NCBI GenBank assembly: GCA_008923315.1
Contig: WBSF01000009.1
Span: forward strand, 62,001 to 126,000
Length of the DNA stretch: 64,000 nucleotides
Direction of reading: 5' to 3'
Origin: Betaproteobacteria bacterium SCN1
Lineage (GTDB): Bacteria; Pseudomonadota; Gammaproteobacteria; Burkholderiales; Thiobacillaceae
Position numbers and translations under genes: made by a program
Notes under the pieces: model-generated
Database searches by the model: none
Seen by the model: only the letters and a program-made list of their open reading frames with translations
What the model was told of the DNA's origin: nothing
In this document: in pieces, positions 37,869-45,899 of the stretch
Layout of the letters: each line of letters opens with the position of its first letter
Numbering within the stretch: the first letter of the stretch is position 1

Positions 37869-37945
37869 CGTGGTCTCCGCGGGGACGGCTCTGGCCGGAT
37901 TCTAACAGCCGCGCGGCGGGCCGGCTTGCGGCGAAAAGCGGGGCG

Positions 37946-39163
37946 CTACGGAAGGGCTTTCCGGGCCGTCCATGCGAACGGCACGGCCGCCAGCAGCAGT
38001 ACCGCCACGGACATCCAGAGCACCGTGTTCCAGCCATAGGCGGACAGGAGGCCGCCGGACGAGAACGAGCCGATCGCCATCAGACCGAAAACGACGAAAT
38101 CGTTGAAGGACTGGACGCGCGTTCTTTCCTCGGGCCGGTGGCATTCCAGCACCATCGCGGACGCGCCGAGAAACCCGAAATTCCATCCCACGCCGAGCAC
38201 GATCAGCATCCCCCAGAAATGGTCGACGTCGTCGCCCCCCAGGCCGACGGCAGCGGCAAGTCCGGTGAGGACCAGCCCTGCGGCCGCCACCCGCCCGGCG
38301 CCGAAGCGCGCAATCAGGCTGCCCGTGTAGAAGCTGGGCGCATACATGGCGATGACATGCCATTGCAGGCCCAGGTTGGACGATTCCTGCGGATGGCCGC
38401 ACAGGTGCATCGCCAGCGGCGCGGCCGTCATCAGAAAATTCATCAGCATGTACGAGATGGCGCCGTAGATCACGGCGGCGATGAACCGGGGCTGCCGCAC
38501 GATCGCCGCGAGCGGTCGTCCGCCCGCCAGGTCCGCTGCCGTCGGCATGGGCAGGCGGACGCCCAGCAGAATGAGTGCGGAAGCCGCCGCGACCGCGGCC
38601 TGCGCGAGAAAGGTGGCCGCGAAAATGTACGGCGGCCACAGATCCATCGTCCAGGTCACGAGCGTCGGGCCGACGACCCCCGCGGCAACGCCGCCGGCCA
38701 TGACGAGCGACAGGGCGCGCGCGCGTCGTTTCGGCGCCACCCCGTCGGCGGCCGCGAAGCGGAAGGACAGCACCACGGCGTTGTAGGCGCCGCCAAAGAA
38801 GGTGGCGAGACAGAACAGCCAGAACTCGCCGGTGACGACCGCAAGCGCGGCCAGGAGCCCGGTCAGCACGCCGGCTGTGGTTCCTGTCAGGAAGGCGGTG
38901 CGCCGGCCGCGGCGCCGCGCAAGCGCGCCCATGGGCAGGATGCACGCCGCCATTCCGACCACGAAGATGGAAATGGGCAGGGTCGCCAGCATGGGCGAGG
39001 GCGCAAGCATGTTGCCGACGATCGCGCCGGTGGCGTAGACGACCACCGAGTTCGCGCCGGCCAGCGCCTGCGCGAGGGCAAGTCGCGCGATGTTTCCGCG
39101 CTGGATGCTTTCGGACAATACGGGGGGCGTGCCGCCCGCGCGGGCGGCGTCGGTCTGCTCCAT
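37946..39163 (-). CDS. MFS transporter
   Basis: 405-residue major facilitator protein with about 12 membrane segments. The loop between helices 2 and 3 has the family basic motif (GALARRRGRRTAFLTG), and a long cytoplasmic loop with KRRARALS lies mid-protein. The C-terminal half has GWNFGFLGASAMVLECHRPEERTRVQSFNDF, seen in a subset of MFS proteins of unknown substrate. It follows the alcohol dehydrogenase gene by 26 bp on the same strand, so they are likely co-transcribed. Confidence 0.87.
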   Translation of the reverse strand: MEQTDAARAGGTPPVLSESIQRGNIARLALAQALAGANSVVVYATGAIVGNMLAPSPMLATLPISIFVVGMAACILPMGALARRRGRRTAFLTGTTAGVLTGLLAALAVVTGEFWLFCLATFFGGAYNAVVLSFRFAAADGVAPKRRARALSLVMAGGVAAGVVGPTLVTWTMDLWPPYIFAATFLAQAAVAAASALILLGVRLPMPTAADLAGGRPLAAIVRQPRFIAAVIYGAISYMLMNFLMTAAPLAMHLCGHPQESSNLGLQWHVIAMYAPSFYTGSLIARFGAGRVAAAGLVLTGLAAAVGLGGDDVDHFWGMLIVLGVGWNFGFLGASAMVLECHRPEERTRVQSFNDFVVFGLMAIGSFSSGGLLSAYGWNTVLWMSVAVLLLAAVPFAWTARKALP

Positions 39164-39189
39164 CGGGTACGGCCCGGTGTCGGGCCGGC

Positions 39190-40209
39190 TCAATCCGGGC
39201 CGGGCATGGTCAGCACCATGCGGAACCGGACGTTTCCGGATTTCATCCGGCGGTAGGCCTCGCCCGCCTGTTCCAGCGGCATGGTCTCGATCTGCGGCCG
39301 CGCGTTCACCAGCACGCTGAAGTTCAGTGCCCTTTCGTTGTCGTGAGGCGTGCCGGTGAGCGAGCCGAGAATGCCGCGCTGTCCGCCGACCAGAAGGCCG
39401 GCGGGCACCTGCAGGGGGCTCGTGCCCGGATTGAGCACGATCAGGCGCCCTTCGAGGGCGAGGCCGGCCAGCAGCGCCGCCACGGTGTCCGCGTGGTCGA
39501 TCGTGGTCACGATAGCCTGCGCCCCGCCCAGCGCCTTGAGCCTGGCGACGGGGTCTTCCGCGCGGCTGTCGATGTAGACGTGCGCGCCCAGCGCCAGGGC
39601 ATCGGCGGCGATGTCGCTGCCGCGTCCGATGGCCACGACCCTGAAGCCCATGTGCCGCGCGTATTGCAGCGCCATGTGGCCGAGCCCGCCGATGCCCAGT
39701 ACGGCCACGGTGTCGCCCGCCTGGGCGCCGCATTTCCTGAGTGCGTTGAAGGTGGCGACCCCGGCGCAGAGCAGGGGCGCGGCTTCTTCCGCGTGCAGGG
39801 CATCCGGAACCGACACCAGTCCGGTGTGCCGCGCCAGCATCATTTCGGCATAGCCGCCGTCGCAGGTGGCTCCGACGACGGGCTGATTCCGGCAAAGCTG
39901 GAACAGCCCCCGCCGGCAGGGATCGCATTCGTTGCAGTGGCCGCCGAAACGGCCCACGCCCACGCGCTGTCCCACCGTCCAGATCGCGGGCACCGCGGGG
40001 CCGAGCGCCGCGATGCGCCCGACCACCTCGTGACCGGGTACGCGCGGCAGGGTCTCGGCGCTTTCGATGTCGGCGACGTCCGCGCCGCAGATGCCGCAGG
40101 CTTCCACCCGGATCAGCACCTCGCCTGCGCCGGGTTGCGGCGTATCCCGTTCCACCAGTTCGAGTACGCCTGGCTGGCCGACCTGCATGGCCCTGTAGGT
40201 TTTCTTCAT
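39190..40209 (-). CDS. zinc-dependent alcohol dehydrogenase (MDR superfamily)
   Basis: 339-residue medium-chain dehydrogenase. Catalytic zinc ligands lie in ACGICGADV (Cys) and VPGHEVVG (His, Glu), with a later LLCAGVATF Cys. The structural zinc site is the four cysteines of CNECDPCRRGLFQLC. The Rossmann motif is VAVLGIGGLGHMALQYA, and GRGSDIA following it suggests NADP preference, as in the YahK/CAD group. It sits between an amine oxidase gene and an MFS gene. A pathway turning an amine or alcohol into an aldehyde product is possible but not shown. Confidence 0.92.
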   Translation of the reverse strand: MKKTYRAMQVGQPGVLELVERDTPQPGAGEVLIRVEACGICGADVADIESAETLPRVPGHEVVGRIAALGPAVPAIWTVGQRVGVGRFGGHCNECDPCRRGLFQLCRNQPVVGATCDGGYAEMMLARHTGLVSVPDALHAEEAAPLLCAGVATFNALRKCGAQAGDTVAVLGIGGLGHMALQYARHMGFRVVAIGRGSDIAADALALGAHVYIDSRAEDPVARLKALGGAQAIVTTIDHADTVAALLAGLALEGRLIVLNPGTSPLQVPAGLLVGGQRGILGSLTGTPHDNERALNFSVLVNARPQIETMPLEQAGEAYRRMKSGNVRFRMVLTMPGPD

Positions 40210-40230
40210 TCCGGATTGTCCTATGTGGCT

Positions 40231-40331
40231 CTCCCGCAGGCGGGGGAGGGGGTGGGATGGGGGGAACGGGCTGTGCCGGCCGGGTTGCCGGCGGATACGA
40301 ATACGCCCTCGCGCAGTCCCGCCTGCGGGAG
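40231..40331. repeat. REP-like inverted repeat pair (BIME-type)
   Basis: A 14-base arm at 40231-40244 (CTCCCGCAGGCGGG) recurs as its exact reverse complement at 40318-40331. Each copy is itself a near-palindrome followed by G-rich sequence. This is the look of proteobacterial REP elements that occur in intergenic pairs. It fills the space between the alcohol dehydrogenase start and the amine oxidase stop. Confidence 0.65.
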
Positions 40332-40400
40332 AAAGCGAAAACCGGCGCCTGCACCCGGTTTGATGGCCAATGGATAATCTGGGTTCATTTCGACTGCCTT

Positions 40401-41504
40401 TCAGGAACGAATGTGGACGTCGGATGCAAACAAGGCTTCGACGCCTCTTTGCGCGGCATCCACCGCACCGGCGACATAGCCGGAAAACTCCGGCGACCAC
40501 TCGCTCGCAATGCCGACCAGCCGGCCCTGCCATGCGCCGGCCGATGCCGCGGACGGCGGGCTTGCGGCATGGTGCATGGCGGGCGTGCGATCGGCGGCAA
40601 CGGCGGTATGGGGATCGTTGGCCCAGTCCTTCAGGAACTCGGCCTTGGGCGTGCCGGCGGCGTCGCCGAACAATCGCTTCAACTGGGCGCGGCAATGCAA
40701 CAGCAGGCCGGCTTCCGGAACCGTGTTGCGTGCCTGGGCCGGAATTCCGAGGAAGCCGAACAGCGCCGCCCCGCCGTCCCGGTCCGAGGCGTCGTGTATC
40801 TCGACCAGCGGCCCCACGGCGCTGCGCGCTTCGCCGGAAAGCCCGCGCCCGCGCCAGAAGGCGTCGTCGAAGACGGCCACGTACTTGGCGTGCGGCGCCA
40901 TCCAGGTCGGACAATCCTGCCACGCCCGCAGCAAGGCGGCGGGCAGGGCCGGCACGAATTCGATCATGTGGGCCGCCAGGCGCGGGGGCACCGCGAGCAG
41001 GACACGCTCGACGCGCCAGGAAGCGGGCTGCCCCGACGCATCGAGCGTGTCCAGTTCGAGGTGCCCGTCCTGCTGCCGCAGGCGCTGCACCCGGCAGCCG
41101 GTGCGATGCGCGCCCGCGCTCAGGCGCTGGCGCAGCGCATCGGTCAGGGTTTCCAGGCCGCCCGCCATCCGCCAGGCCGGGGAGGCGGCGGAATAGCCGC
41201 CGACGCGCTCGGGCGCCTGCGAGCCGGCGCGTTCGATCAGCATGTCTCCGGTTTCGGGCTGCTCGAAGGTTTCCAGGCCGAGGCCTTCCACCAGGCGCTG
41301 CAGACCCGGCTGCAGATCGGGCCAGAACCAGGTCGCGCCCAGGTCGAAACGCGCGCGGCCTTCCGCCGCCGACAGGATGCGTCCGCCGAAGGTGTCGCGC
41401 GCTTCCAGCAGGACGTAGTCCGCGATGCCGCGCGCTTCGAGCAATGCGGCCGCGTACAGGCCGCTCAGGCCGCCGCCGATGATCGCGATCCGCGCATTCA
41501 GCAT
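40401..41504 (-). CDS. flavin-containing amine oxidase family protein
   Basis: 367-residue FAD protein with the N-terminal dinucleotide motif IAIIGGGLSGLYAAALLEARG, then LLEARDTFGGRILSA with the RxGGR-type second motif, and FDLGATWFWPDLQPGL. The C-terminal FAD segment GRLVGIASEWSPEFSGYVAGAVDAAQRG is present. The oxidised substrate (amine, polyamine or other) is unknown. It lies divergent from a LysR gene that has an operator-like palindrome in the 146-bp gap, so that regulator is likely to control it. Confidence 0.87.
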   Translation of the reverse strand: MLNARIAIIGGGLSGLYAAALLEARGIADYVLLEARDTFGGRILSAAEGRARFDLGATWFWPDLQPGLQRLVEGLGLETFEQPETGDMLIERAGSQAPERVGGYSAASPAWRMAGGLETLTDALRQRLSAGAHRTGCRVQRLRQQDGHLELDTLDASGQPASWRVERVLLAVPPRLAAHMIEFVPALPAALLRAWQDCPTWMAPHAKYVAVFDDAFWRGRGLSGEARSAVGPLVEIHDASDRDGGAALFGFLGIPAQARNTVPEAGLLLHCRAQLKRLFGDAAGTPKAEFLKDWANDPHTAVAADRTPAMHHAASPPSAASAGAWQGRLVGIASEWSPEFSGYVAGAVDAAQRGVEALFASDVHIRS

Positions 41505-41614
41505 GTGAGCCCCTTCTTTTCCATGTGTCCGCTCCCGGATGCGGAACCGATGCCTTGCAGGGTATCGGTTCGATGCGGGATTTTTTGTTCTATTTCCGTT
41601 TCCGGCAAGTGAGA

Positions 41615-41645
41615 TAAAGTTTTGTCTTCCGAAAGAAAAACTTTA
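41615..41645. promoter_or_regulatory. palindromic operator-like site before the LysR gene
   Basis: A 9-bp perfect inverted repeat, TAAAGTTTT (41615-41623) and AAAACTTTA (41637-41645), has an inner near-palindrome. It is AT-rich in a GC-rich region, ends 5 bp before the GTG of the LysR gene and lies in the divergent promoter gap. Binding by the LysR product, with autoregulation, is inferred. Confidence 0.55.
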
Positions 41646-41650
41646 GCGCA

Positions 41651-42562
41651 GTGAAATCGCCCGTCTATCTGAACGCCTTGCGCGCATTCGAAGCCAGCGC
41701 CCGGCACCGCAGCTTCTCGGCGGCGGCGGTGGAGCTCAACGTCACCCCGGCAGCCGTGGGACAGCTCGTGAAAAGCCTGGAAGAGAGGCTCGGGACGCGC
41801 CTGTTCGTGCGCGGCGTCAGCGGCCGGACGCGGCTCGTCGCCACCGAGGCGGCGAGCCGCGCCCTGCCCGACATCCGGGCGGGACTCGACCGCTTGAGCC
41901 TGGGCCTGGAACGGCTCAGTGCGGGCGCGGCCGGCGGCGTATTGACCGTCACCGTCAGCCCGGCCTTTGCCACCAAGTGGCTGCTGCCGCGCTTCGAGCG
42001 ATTCCAGGCCCGCTGCCCCGACACGGATGTGCGCCTGGAAACCAGCTTCAGGCCCGTGGATTTCGTCGCCCGCCGGGTGGACATCGGTGTGCGCTACGGC
42101 GCGGGACGCTGGCGCGGGCTGACGGCGGAAAAATTGATGGACGAGGAAATGTACCCCGTGTGCTCGCCCGAGTGGCTGCGGCGGAATCCGCCGCTGCAAG
42201 GCCCCGGCGACCTCCGGCGCGTCGCCCTGATACACGATCTGTCGATGCAGGATCACCGGAGCTTCCTCACCTGGGAACAGTGGTTCCGGAAAGCGGGCGT
42301 AAGCGATGCGGCGATTGTGCGCGGCCTGAAGATCAACAATTCCGCGGCCGTCCTGCAGGCGGCCATCGAAGGCAAGGGTGTGGCGCTGGCCCGCAGCGTG
42401 ATGGCCCGCGACGATCTGGCCGCGGGCCGGCTCGTGCGGCTTTTTCCGGAACTCGGATTCGCCTCCCGGCTGGCCTACTACATCGTGTATCGTCCCGAAT
42501 CGGCCGGACTGCCGCGGCTGATCGCCTTTCGGGACTGGCTGTTGAGCGAAGCGGCGGCGTAA
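41651..42562 (+). CDS. LysR-type transcriptional regulator, GcvA-like
   Basis: 303-residue LysR protein beginning on GTG. The N-terminal winged helix is clear (LNALRAFEASARHRSFSAAAVELNVTPAAVGQLVKSLEERLGTRLFVR). The C-terminal effector domain has the GcvA-group marks LTVTVSPAFATKWLLPRFERF, DVRLETSFRPVDFVARRVDIGVRYGAG and GKGVALARSVMARDDLAAGRLVRLFP. It is divergent from the amine oxidase-dehydrogenase-MFS cluster. Confidence 0.93.
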   Translation: MKSPVYLNALRAFEASARHRSFSAAAVELNVTPAAVGQLVKSLEERLGTRLFVRGVSGRTRLVATEAASRALPDIRAGLDRLSLGLERLSAGAAGGVLTVTVSPAFATKWLLPRFERFQARCPDTDVRLETSFRPVDFVARRVDIGVRYGAGRWRGLTAEKLMDEEMYPVCSPEWLRRNPPLQGPGDLRRVALIHDLSMQDHRSFLTWEQWFRKAGVSDAAIVRGLKINNSAAVLQAAIEGKGVALARSVMARDDLAAGRLVRLFPELGFASRLAYYIVYRPESAGLPRLIAFRDWLLSEAAA

Positions 42563-42898
42563 GGATCAGCGGCTGGTGACAGCGCCGCGCAGCCGTTCAG
42601 GAAGCTGCGAATCTGCTCCGGTGTCTCGGAGTTCTTGCGTCTTGAGGGTCGCAATCACCCTCCGGTCTGCTTTCAGACGCATGTGTCATTGGACAAGACG
42701 GCTGCCAGCCTGGTCGCATGGCGTGGTGTAAAATCCACGCGGTCTCCGAATCGCGTGTTCTGCCGCGCGATTGATGAATTCACGGGAACTCCGCATGGAT
42801 GCGGACGTGCGGTTGAATCCCGACACCATCCGTCACCGGACACGGTGACGGATGGTTGAGCAAGGACGTACTTCGCGGTCCGGAACAATTGATGCTCA
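42563..42898 (+). other. 336-bp intergenic leader of the polysaccharide locus with two hairpins
   Basis: No gene seen. A TAAAAT -10-like hexamer lies at 42729-42734 followed by CCACGCGG. Downstream are two perfect hairpins: a small one at about 42790-42805 (TCCGCAT/ATGCGGA) and a strong one with 13-bp arms at 42826-42838 and 42843-42855 and a 4-base loop. The first glycan gene starts 43 bp after the second hairpin. No U-tract follows, so it reads more like a structured 5' leader than a terminator of the LysR gene, but either is possible. Confidence 0.5.
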
Positions 42899-44122
42899 AT
42901 GAGCAGGTTCCCGCAAGGGTTTGATAGAGAGCAGTTCAAAGTGCAGACACTTCGCTTACAAGCATCCTCCCTCCCGCTGTCCGGCATGAATAAAGCGTCC
43001 ATGGCGGCAGTTTTTTTGCTCTTTCTGTTGGTCGTCAGTCTGCCCCCGAAATGGGTAACTCTGCACATCGCCGGGCTTGCCCTGGTCGCCTCGGTAGGCT
43101 TCTCGCGCCGCGAGGACTGGTGCACCGCCGCGATACGAACCTATCTACTGTGTACCGCGCTGTGGCTGGTTCCGGTTCTGCTGACCGCCGGATTGCAGCA
43201 TGCGCAGGGTGTCGCCACCGCGCCCGACTGGTCCGCGTTGTCGATATTCGTATTGCGCATGCTGGGGATTGGCCTTGGTCTCATTATCCTTTTCCAGCGC
43301 GGATGGCTGACCTTGCAATCCGCCGCCTTCGCACTGCTCTGCGCTCTGTCGATACATGCGGGTGCAGGTCTAATCGACTTCCTCACCACGCCGAATGCAA
43401 GCTTGACTGCCTGGCGTGAGTTGCGCATCAACGGGCTTGTGTTCAACCCCAATCCGTTCGGCATGTTCATGGCGCTTACGGCTGTCCTTTCCGCCGGACT
43501 CCTGTCCAAGCAGCCGCAACGCACGGCGCTCTGGATGTTGTTGGTCGCGGCGTTGCTCGGCGTGTGGATATCGGGATCACGCGGCGCGATTCTGACCGCC
43601 GCCACTGGGTTTGTGGTTCTCTTTCCACCAGTCGACCGCAGGCGCCTGCTTGTCTACCTCGGGTGCGGCGCGCTGTTGGCCTCGGTTTATCTGTATGTTG
43701 TGATGCACACGCCGCCTTCGCTGTACACCGACAGCGACAGCGCGCGCATGCAGATCATTTCTTTTACGCTGGAGAAGATTCGGCAGGCGCCGTGGCTCGG
43801 CTGGGGAATTGGTGCCTACGAGCATCTTCCCGGCCATGTGGTGAACTCACCGCACAACATGTGGCTCGACCTGGCGCTGAGCAGCGGACTGGCCGCGCTG
43901 ATGGGCGCGATAGCGTCAACAGTCCTGCTGGTTTATCGGCTGTACCGCTGTGCCAATCCCGCAGCGCGCTTGGCGCTCGCAGTGCTTGCCGCCAGCCTGG
44001 TGGCTGGATCACTTGAATATTCCATCCTGGATTCCACGCATTTCAGGGGGGGGTGGGTTCTCGTCACCGCGTTCGCGTGTTTCACGCTAAACGAACGTCT
44101 TCAGCACACGAACGCACTCTAG
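42899..44122 (+). CDS. O-antigen ligase / Wzy-like polymerase family membrane protein
   Basis: 407-residue membrane protein with about 10-12 hydrophobic segments. The Wzy_C/WaaL-type core is seen in LRINGLVFNPNPFGMFMALTAVLSAGLL, the GVWISGSRGAILTAATG motif, and the long periplasmic loop ending in LGWGIGAYEHLPGHVVNSPHNMWLDLALSSGL with the conserved histidine. It may ligate or polymerise surface polysaccharide; the two roles cannot be told apart by eye. The start could also be the ATG at 42986, which directly precedes the first helix. Confidence 0.85.
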   Translation: MSRFPQGFDREQFKVQTLRLQASSLPLSGMNKASMAAVFLLFLLVVSLPPKWVTLHIAGLALVASVGFSRREDWCTAAIRTYLLCTALWLVPVLLTAGLQHAQGVATAPDWSALSIFVLRMLGIGLGLIILFQRGWLTLQSAAFALLCALSIHAGAGLIDFLTTPNASLTAWRELRINGLVFNPNPFGMFMALTAVLSAGLLSKQPQRTALWMLLVAALLGVWISGSRGAILTAATGFVVLFPPVDRRRLLVYLGCGALLASVYLYVVMHTPPSLYTDSDSARMQIISFTLEKIRQAPWLGWGIGAYEHLPGHVVNSPHNMWLDLALSSGLAALMGAIASTVLLVYRLYRCANPAARLALAVLAASLVAGSLEYSILDSTHFRGGWVLVTAFACFTLNERLQHTNAL

Positions 44123-44190
44123 GCCGCGTGCTCCTCGCCAATAGGGCTTGCCAGAAGCGCGATGATCAAGCATTACTTCCACTCCAGAAA

Positions 44191-45018
44191 ATGAGCCCAA
44201 ACAAAGAATCCTTTTTCCACTGCTACGTCATCACGTTGGAACACTCCATCGATCGTCGAAAGACCATTTCGAGCCGGCTGGACGAACTCAAAATACCTTT
44301 TGAGTTTTATCCCGGAGTGGACGGAAGAAAAATAGATCTCATCTCGCATGGTGGTTATTCAAAATGGAAAAGAAGAATGTTTTTCGGGAGAGATCTCAGC
44401 AATGGAGAGTTCGGCTGTGTCCTTGCGCACAGATCAATTTATGAAAACATTGCGCAGAAAGATATTGGAATAGCGCTCATTCTGGAAGACGATGCAATTC
44501 TTTGTGACGAATTGCCAAGCGTGGTTGGCGCATTGATACAGCACCAGAAGAGCTGGGATGTCGTCAGATTTCTCGGGCGCAAGAAAAACTATCGGGCCTC
44601 CCGCATCATTGCACAATTACCCGGGACGCATAATTCCCTTGCTAGGCCGCACAGCATGCCTGGCGGGGCCTATGGATACCTCATCAGCAATCAAGCAGCC
44701 AGGCGTCTGCTATCGATGATGGAAAAAAACTGGCTTCCGATCGATACCTTGCACGGTGTTTCATGGCTCACCAAATTGAATACCGTTTCAGTCGTTCCCT
44801 CGCCTGTGCTGCCGAATGACGATGTTCCATCCTGCATCGATGAGCAGGATTCCAATTTGCGCTGGGACAAATCAGTCACTCTTTCTGGCTGGAGAAAACT
44901 GATCTATCCGCTGACACGGGGCGCCTGGAAAATCTATTGCAATGTGCTTGTAAAATACGTGCGGTTAAGAACTTTGAGGCGAGACATCACGCTGTCCAGG
45001 CGGCTCAGAGCATCCTGA
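44191..45018 (+). CDS. glycosyltransferase family 25 (LPS-type), AT-rich
   Basis: 275-residue cytoplasmic glycosyltransferase of the GT25 group. It has CYVITLEHSIDRRKTISSRLDELKIPFEFYPGVDG, the LSNGEFGCVLAHRSIYENI block with acceptor/donor residues, the IALILEDDAILCDE acidic motif and MPGGAYGYLISNQAARRLL. The base composition is clearly AT-richer than the surrounding genes, and codon use differs (many AAA, ATT and TTT codons), a sign of recent transfer. I chose the ATG at 44191, since the upstream in-frame sequence is not conserved. The ribosome-binding site is weak. Confidence 0.85.
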   Translation: MSPNKESFFHCYVITLEHSIDRRKTISSRLDELKIPFEFYPGVDGRKIDLISHGGYSKWKRRMFFGRDLSNGEFGCVLAHRSIYENIAQKDIGIALILEDDAILCDELPSVVGALIQHQKSWDVVRFLGRKKNYRASRIIAQLPGTHNSLARPHSMPGGAYGYLISNQAARRLLSMMEKNWLPIDTLHGVSWLTKLNTVSVVPSPVLPNDDVPSCIDEQDSNLRWDKSVTLSGWRKLIYPLTRGAWKIYCNVLVKYVRLRTLRRDITLSRRLRAS

Positions 45019-45146
45019 GCGATTCATTCTGAAGTTGGCAAGCCCCCCGTCCCTAAAAAAATTGCGGGCCTTCATTCTGGTTTGCTTTGCTGAAACATAC
45101 CGCACCTGCATATTCAACGCTCCCGGAACAAATCAAGCCTCAGTCC

Positions 45147-45899
45147 ATGCAACACGTAAACGTCCTTTGCCTCAAGTGGGGCACCCGCTACGGCCCGCAT
45201 TACGTCAACATGCTTTATCGCGGCGTTGGCCGCAACCTGAGCCGGCCGTTCCGGTTTTTCTGCTGCACCGACGACCCCAGCGGGCTGGACGATGGCGTGG
45301 AAGTCATTCCGTTTCCCGCCAACCCTGGCGTCAAGCGCGGCTGGCCCGACATTCTGATCAAGCTGGCGATCCTGCAGGATGGCTTCGGCGATTTGCAGGG
45401 GCCGACGCTGTTCCTCGATCTGGATGTGGCGATCACCGGGCCGATCGACGGCTTCTTCGACTACAGGCCGGGCGAATTCTGCATCATCCACAACTGGGTG
45501 CACTGGCGTAAGGCGGCGCTGGGACGGCGCCCGGCGGTAGGCAATTCCTCGGTTTTCCGTTTCGAGGCGGGCAAGTCGAACTACGCCTACGAAACCTTTC
45601 TGCGCGAAATGCACCGCGCCGAAGACCGCGCCGTTTTCAACACCGAGCAGGCCTTTCTGACCTACGCCATGGGCAACCCGCAGTGGTGGCCGGAGGAATG
45701 GGTCAAGAGCTACAAGTGGAACTGCCGCCCGGCTTTTCCGCTCAACCTGTTCCGCGCGCCGCAGCTGCCCGAGGGCTGCCGGATTCTGGTGTTCCATGGC
45801 CGCCCCGATCCGGACGAGGCCATCCGCGGGTATCGGGGGCGCAAGCTGCACCACCGCACACTGCCCGCGCCGTGGATCGCCGATTACTGGAAGCTGTGA
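45147..45899 (+). CDS. predicted glycosyltransferase with DxD motif
   Basis: 250-residue protein with the fold signs of a nucleotide-sugar transferase. It has VNVLCLKWGTRYGPHYVNMLYRGV at the N-terminus, FRFFCCTDDPSGL, the metal-binding LFLDLDVAITGPID (DxD), VGNSSVFRFEAG and a late ILVFHGRPDPDEA. It resembles GT8-like bacterial enzymes but I cannot assign a family. I prefer the ATG at 45147; a TTG at 45087 would add 20 residues. Its stop overlaps the next GT25 gene (TGATG). Confidence 0.75.
   Translation: MQHVNVLCLKWGTRYGPHYVNMLYRGVGRNLSRPFRFFCCTDDPSGLDDGVEVIPFPANPGVKRGWPDILIKLAILQDGFGDLQGPTLFLDLDVAITGPIDGFFDYRPGEFCIIHNWVHWRKAALGRRPAVGNSSVFRFEAGKSNYAYETFLREMHRAEDRAVFNTEQAFLTYAMGNPQWWPEEWVKSYKWNCRPAFPLNLFRAPQLPEGCRILVFHGRPDPDEAIRGYRGRKLHHRTLPAPWIADYWKL

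Noticed and set aside
42635-42859. A 74-codon frame in the leader of the polysaccharide operon
   Set aside because: It has no ribosome-binding site or protein-like composition and spans the perfect hairpins, so RNA structure explains it better.
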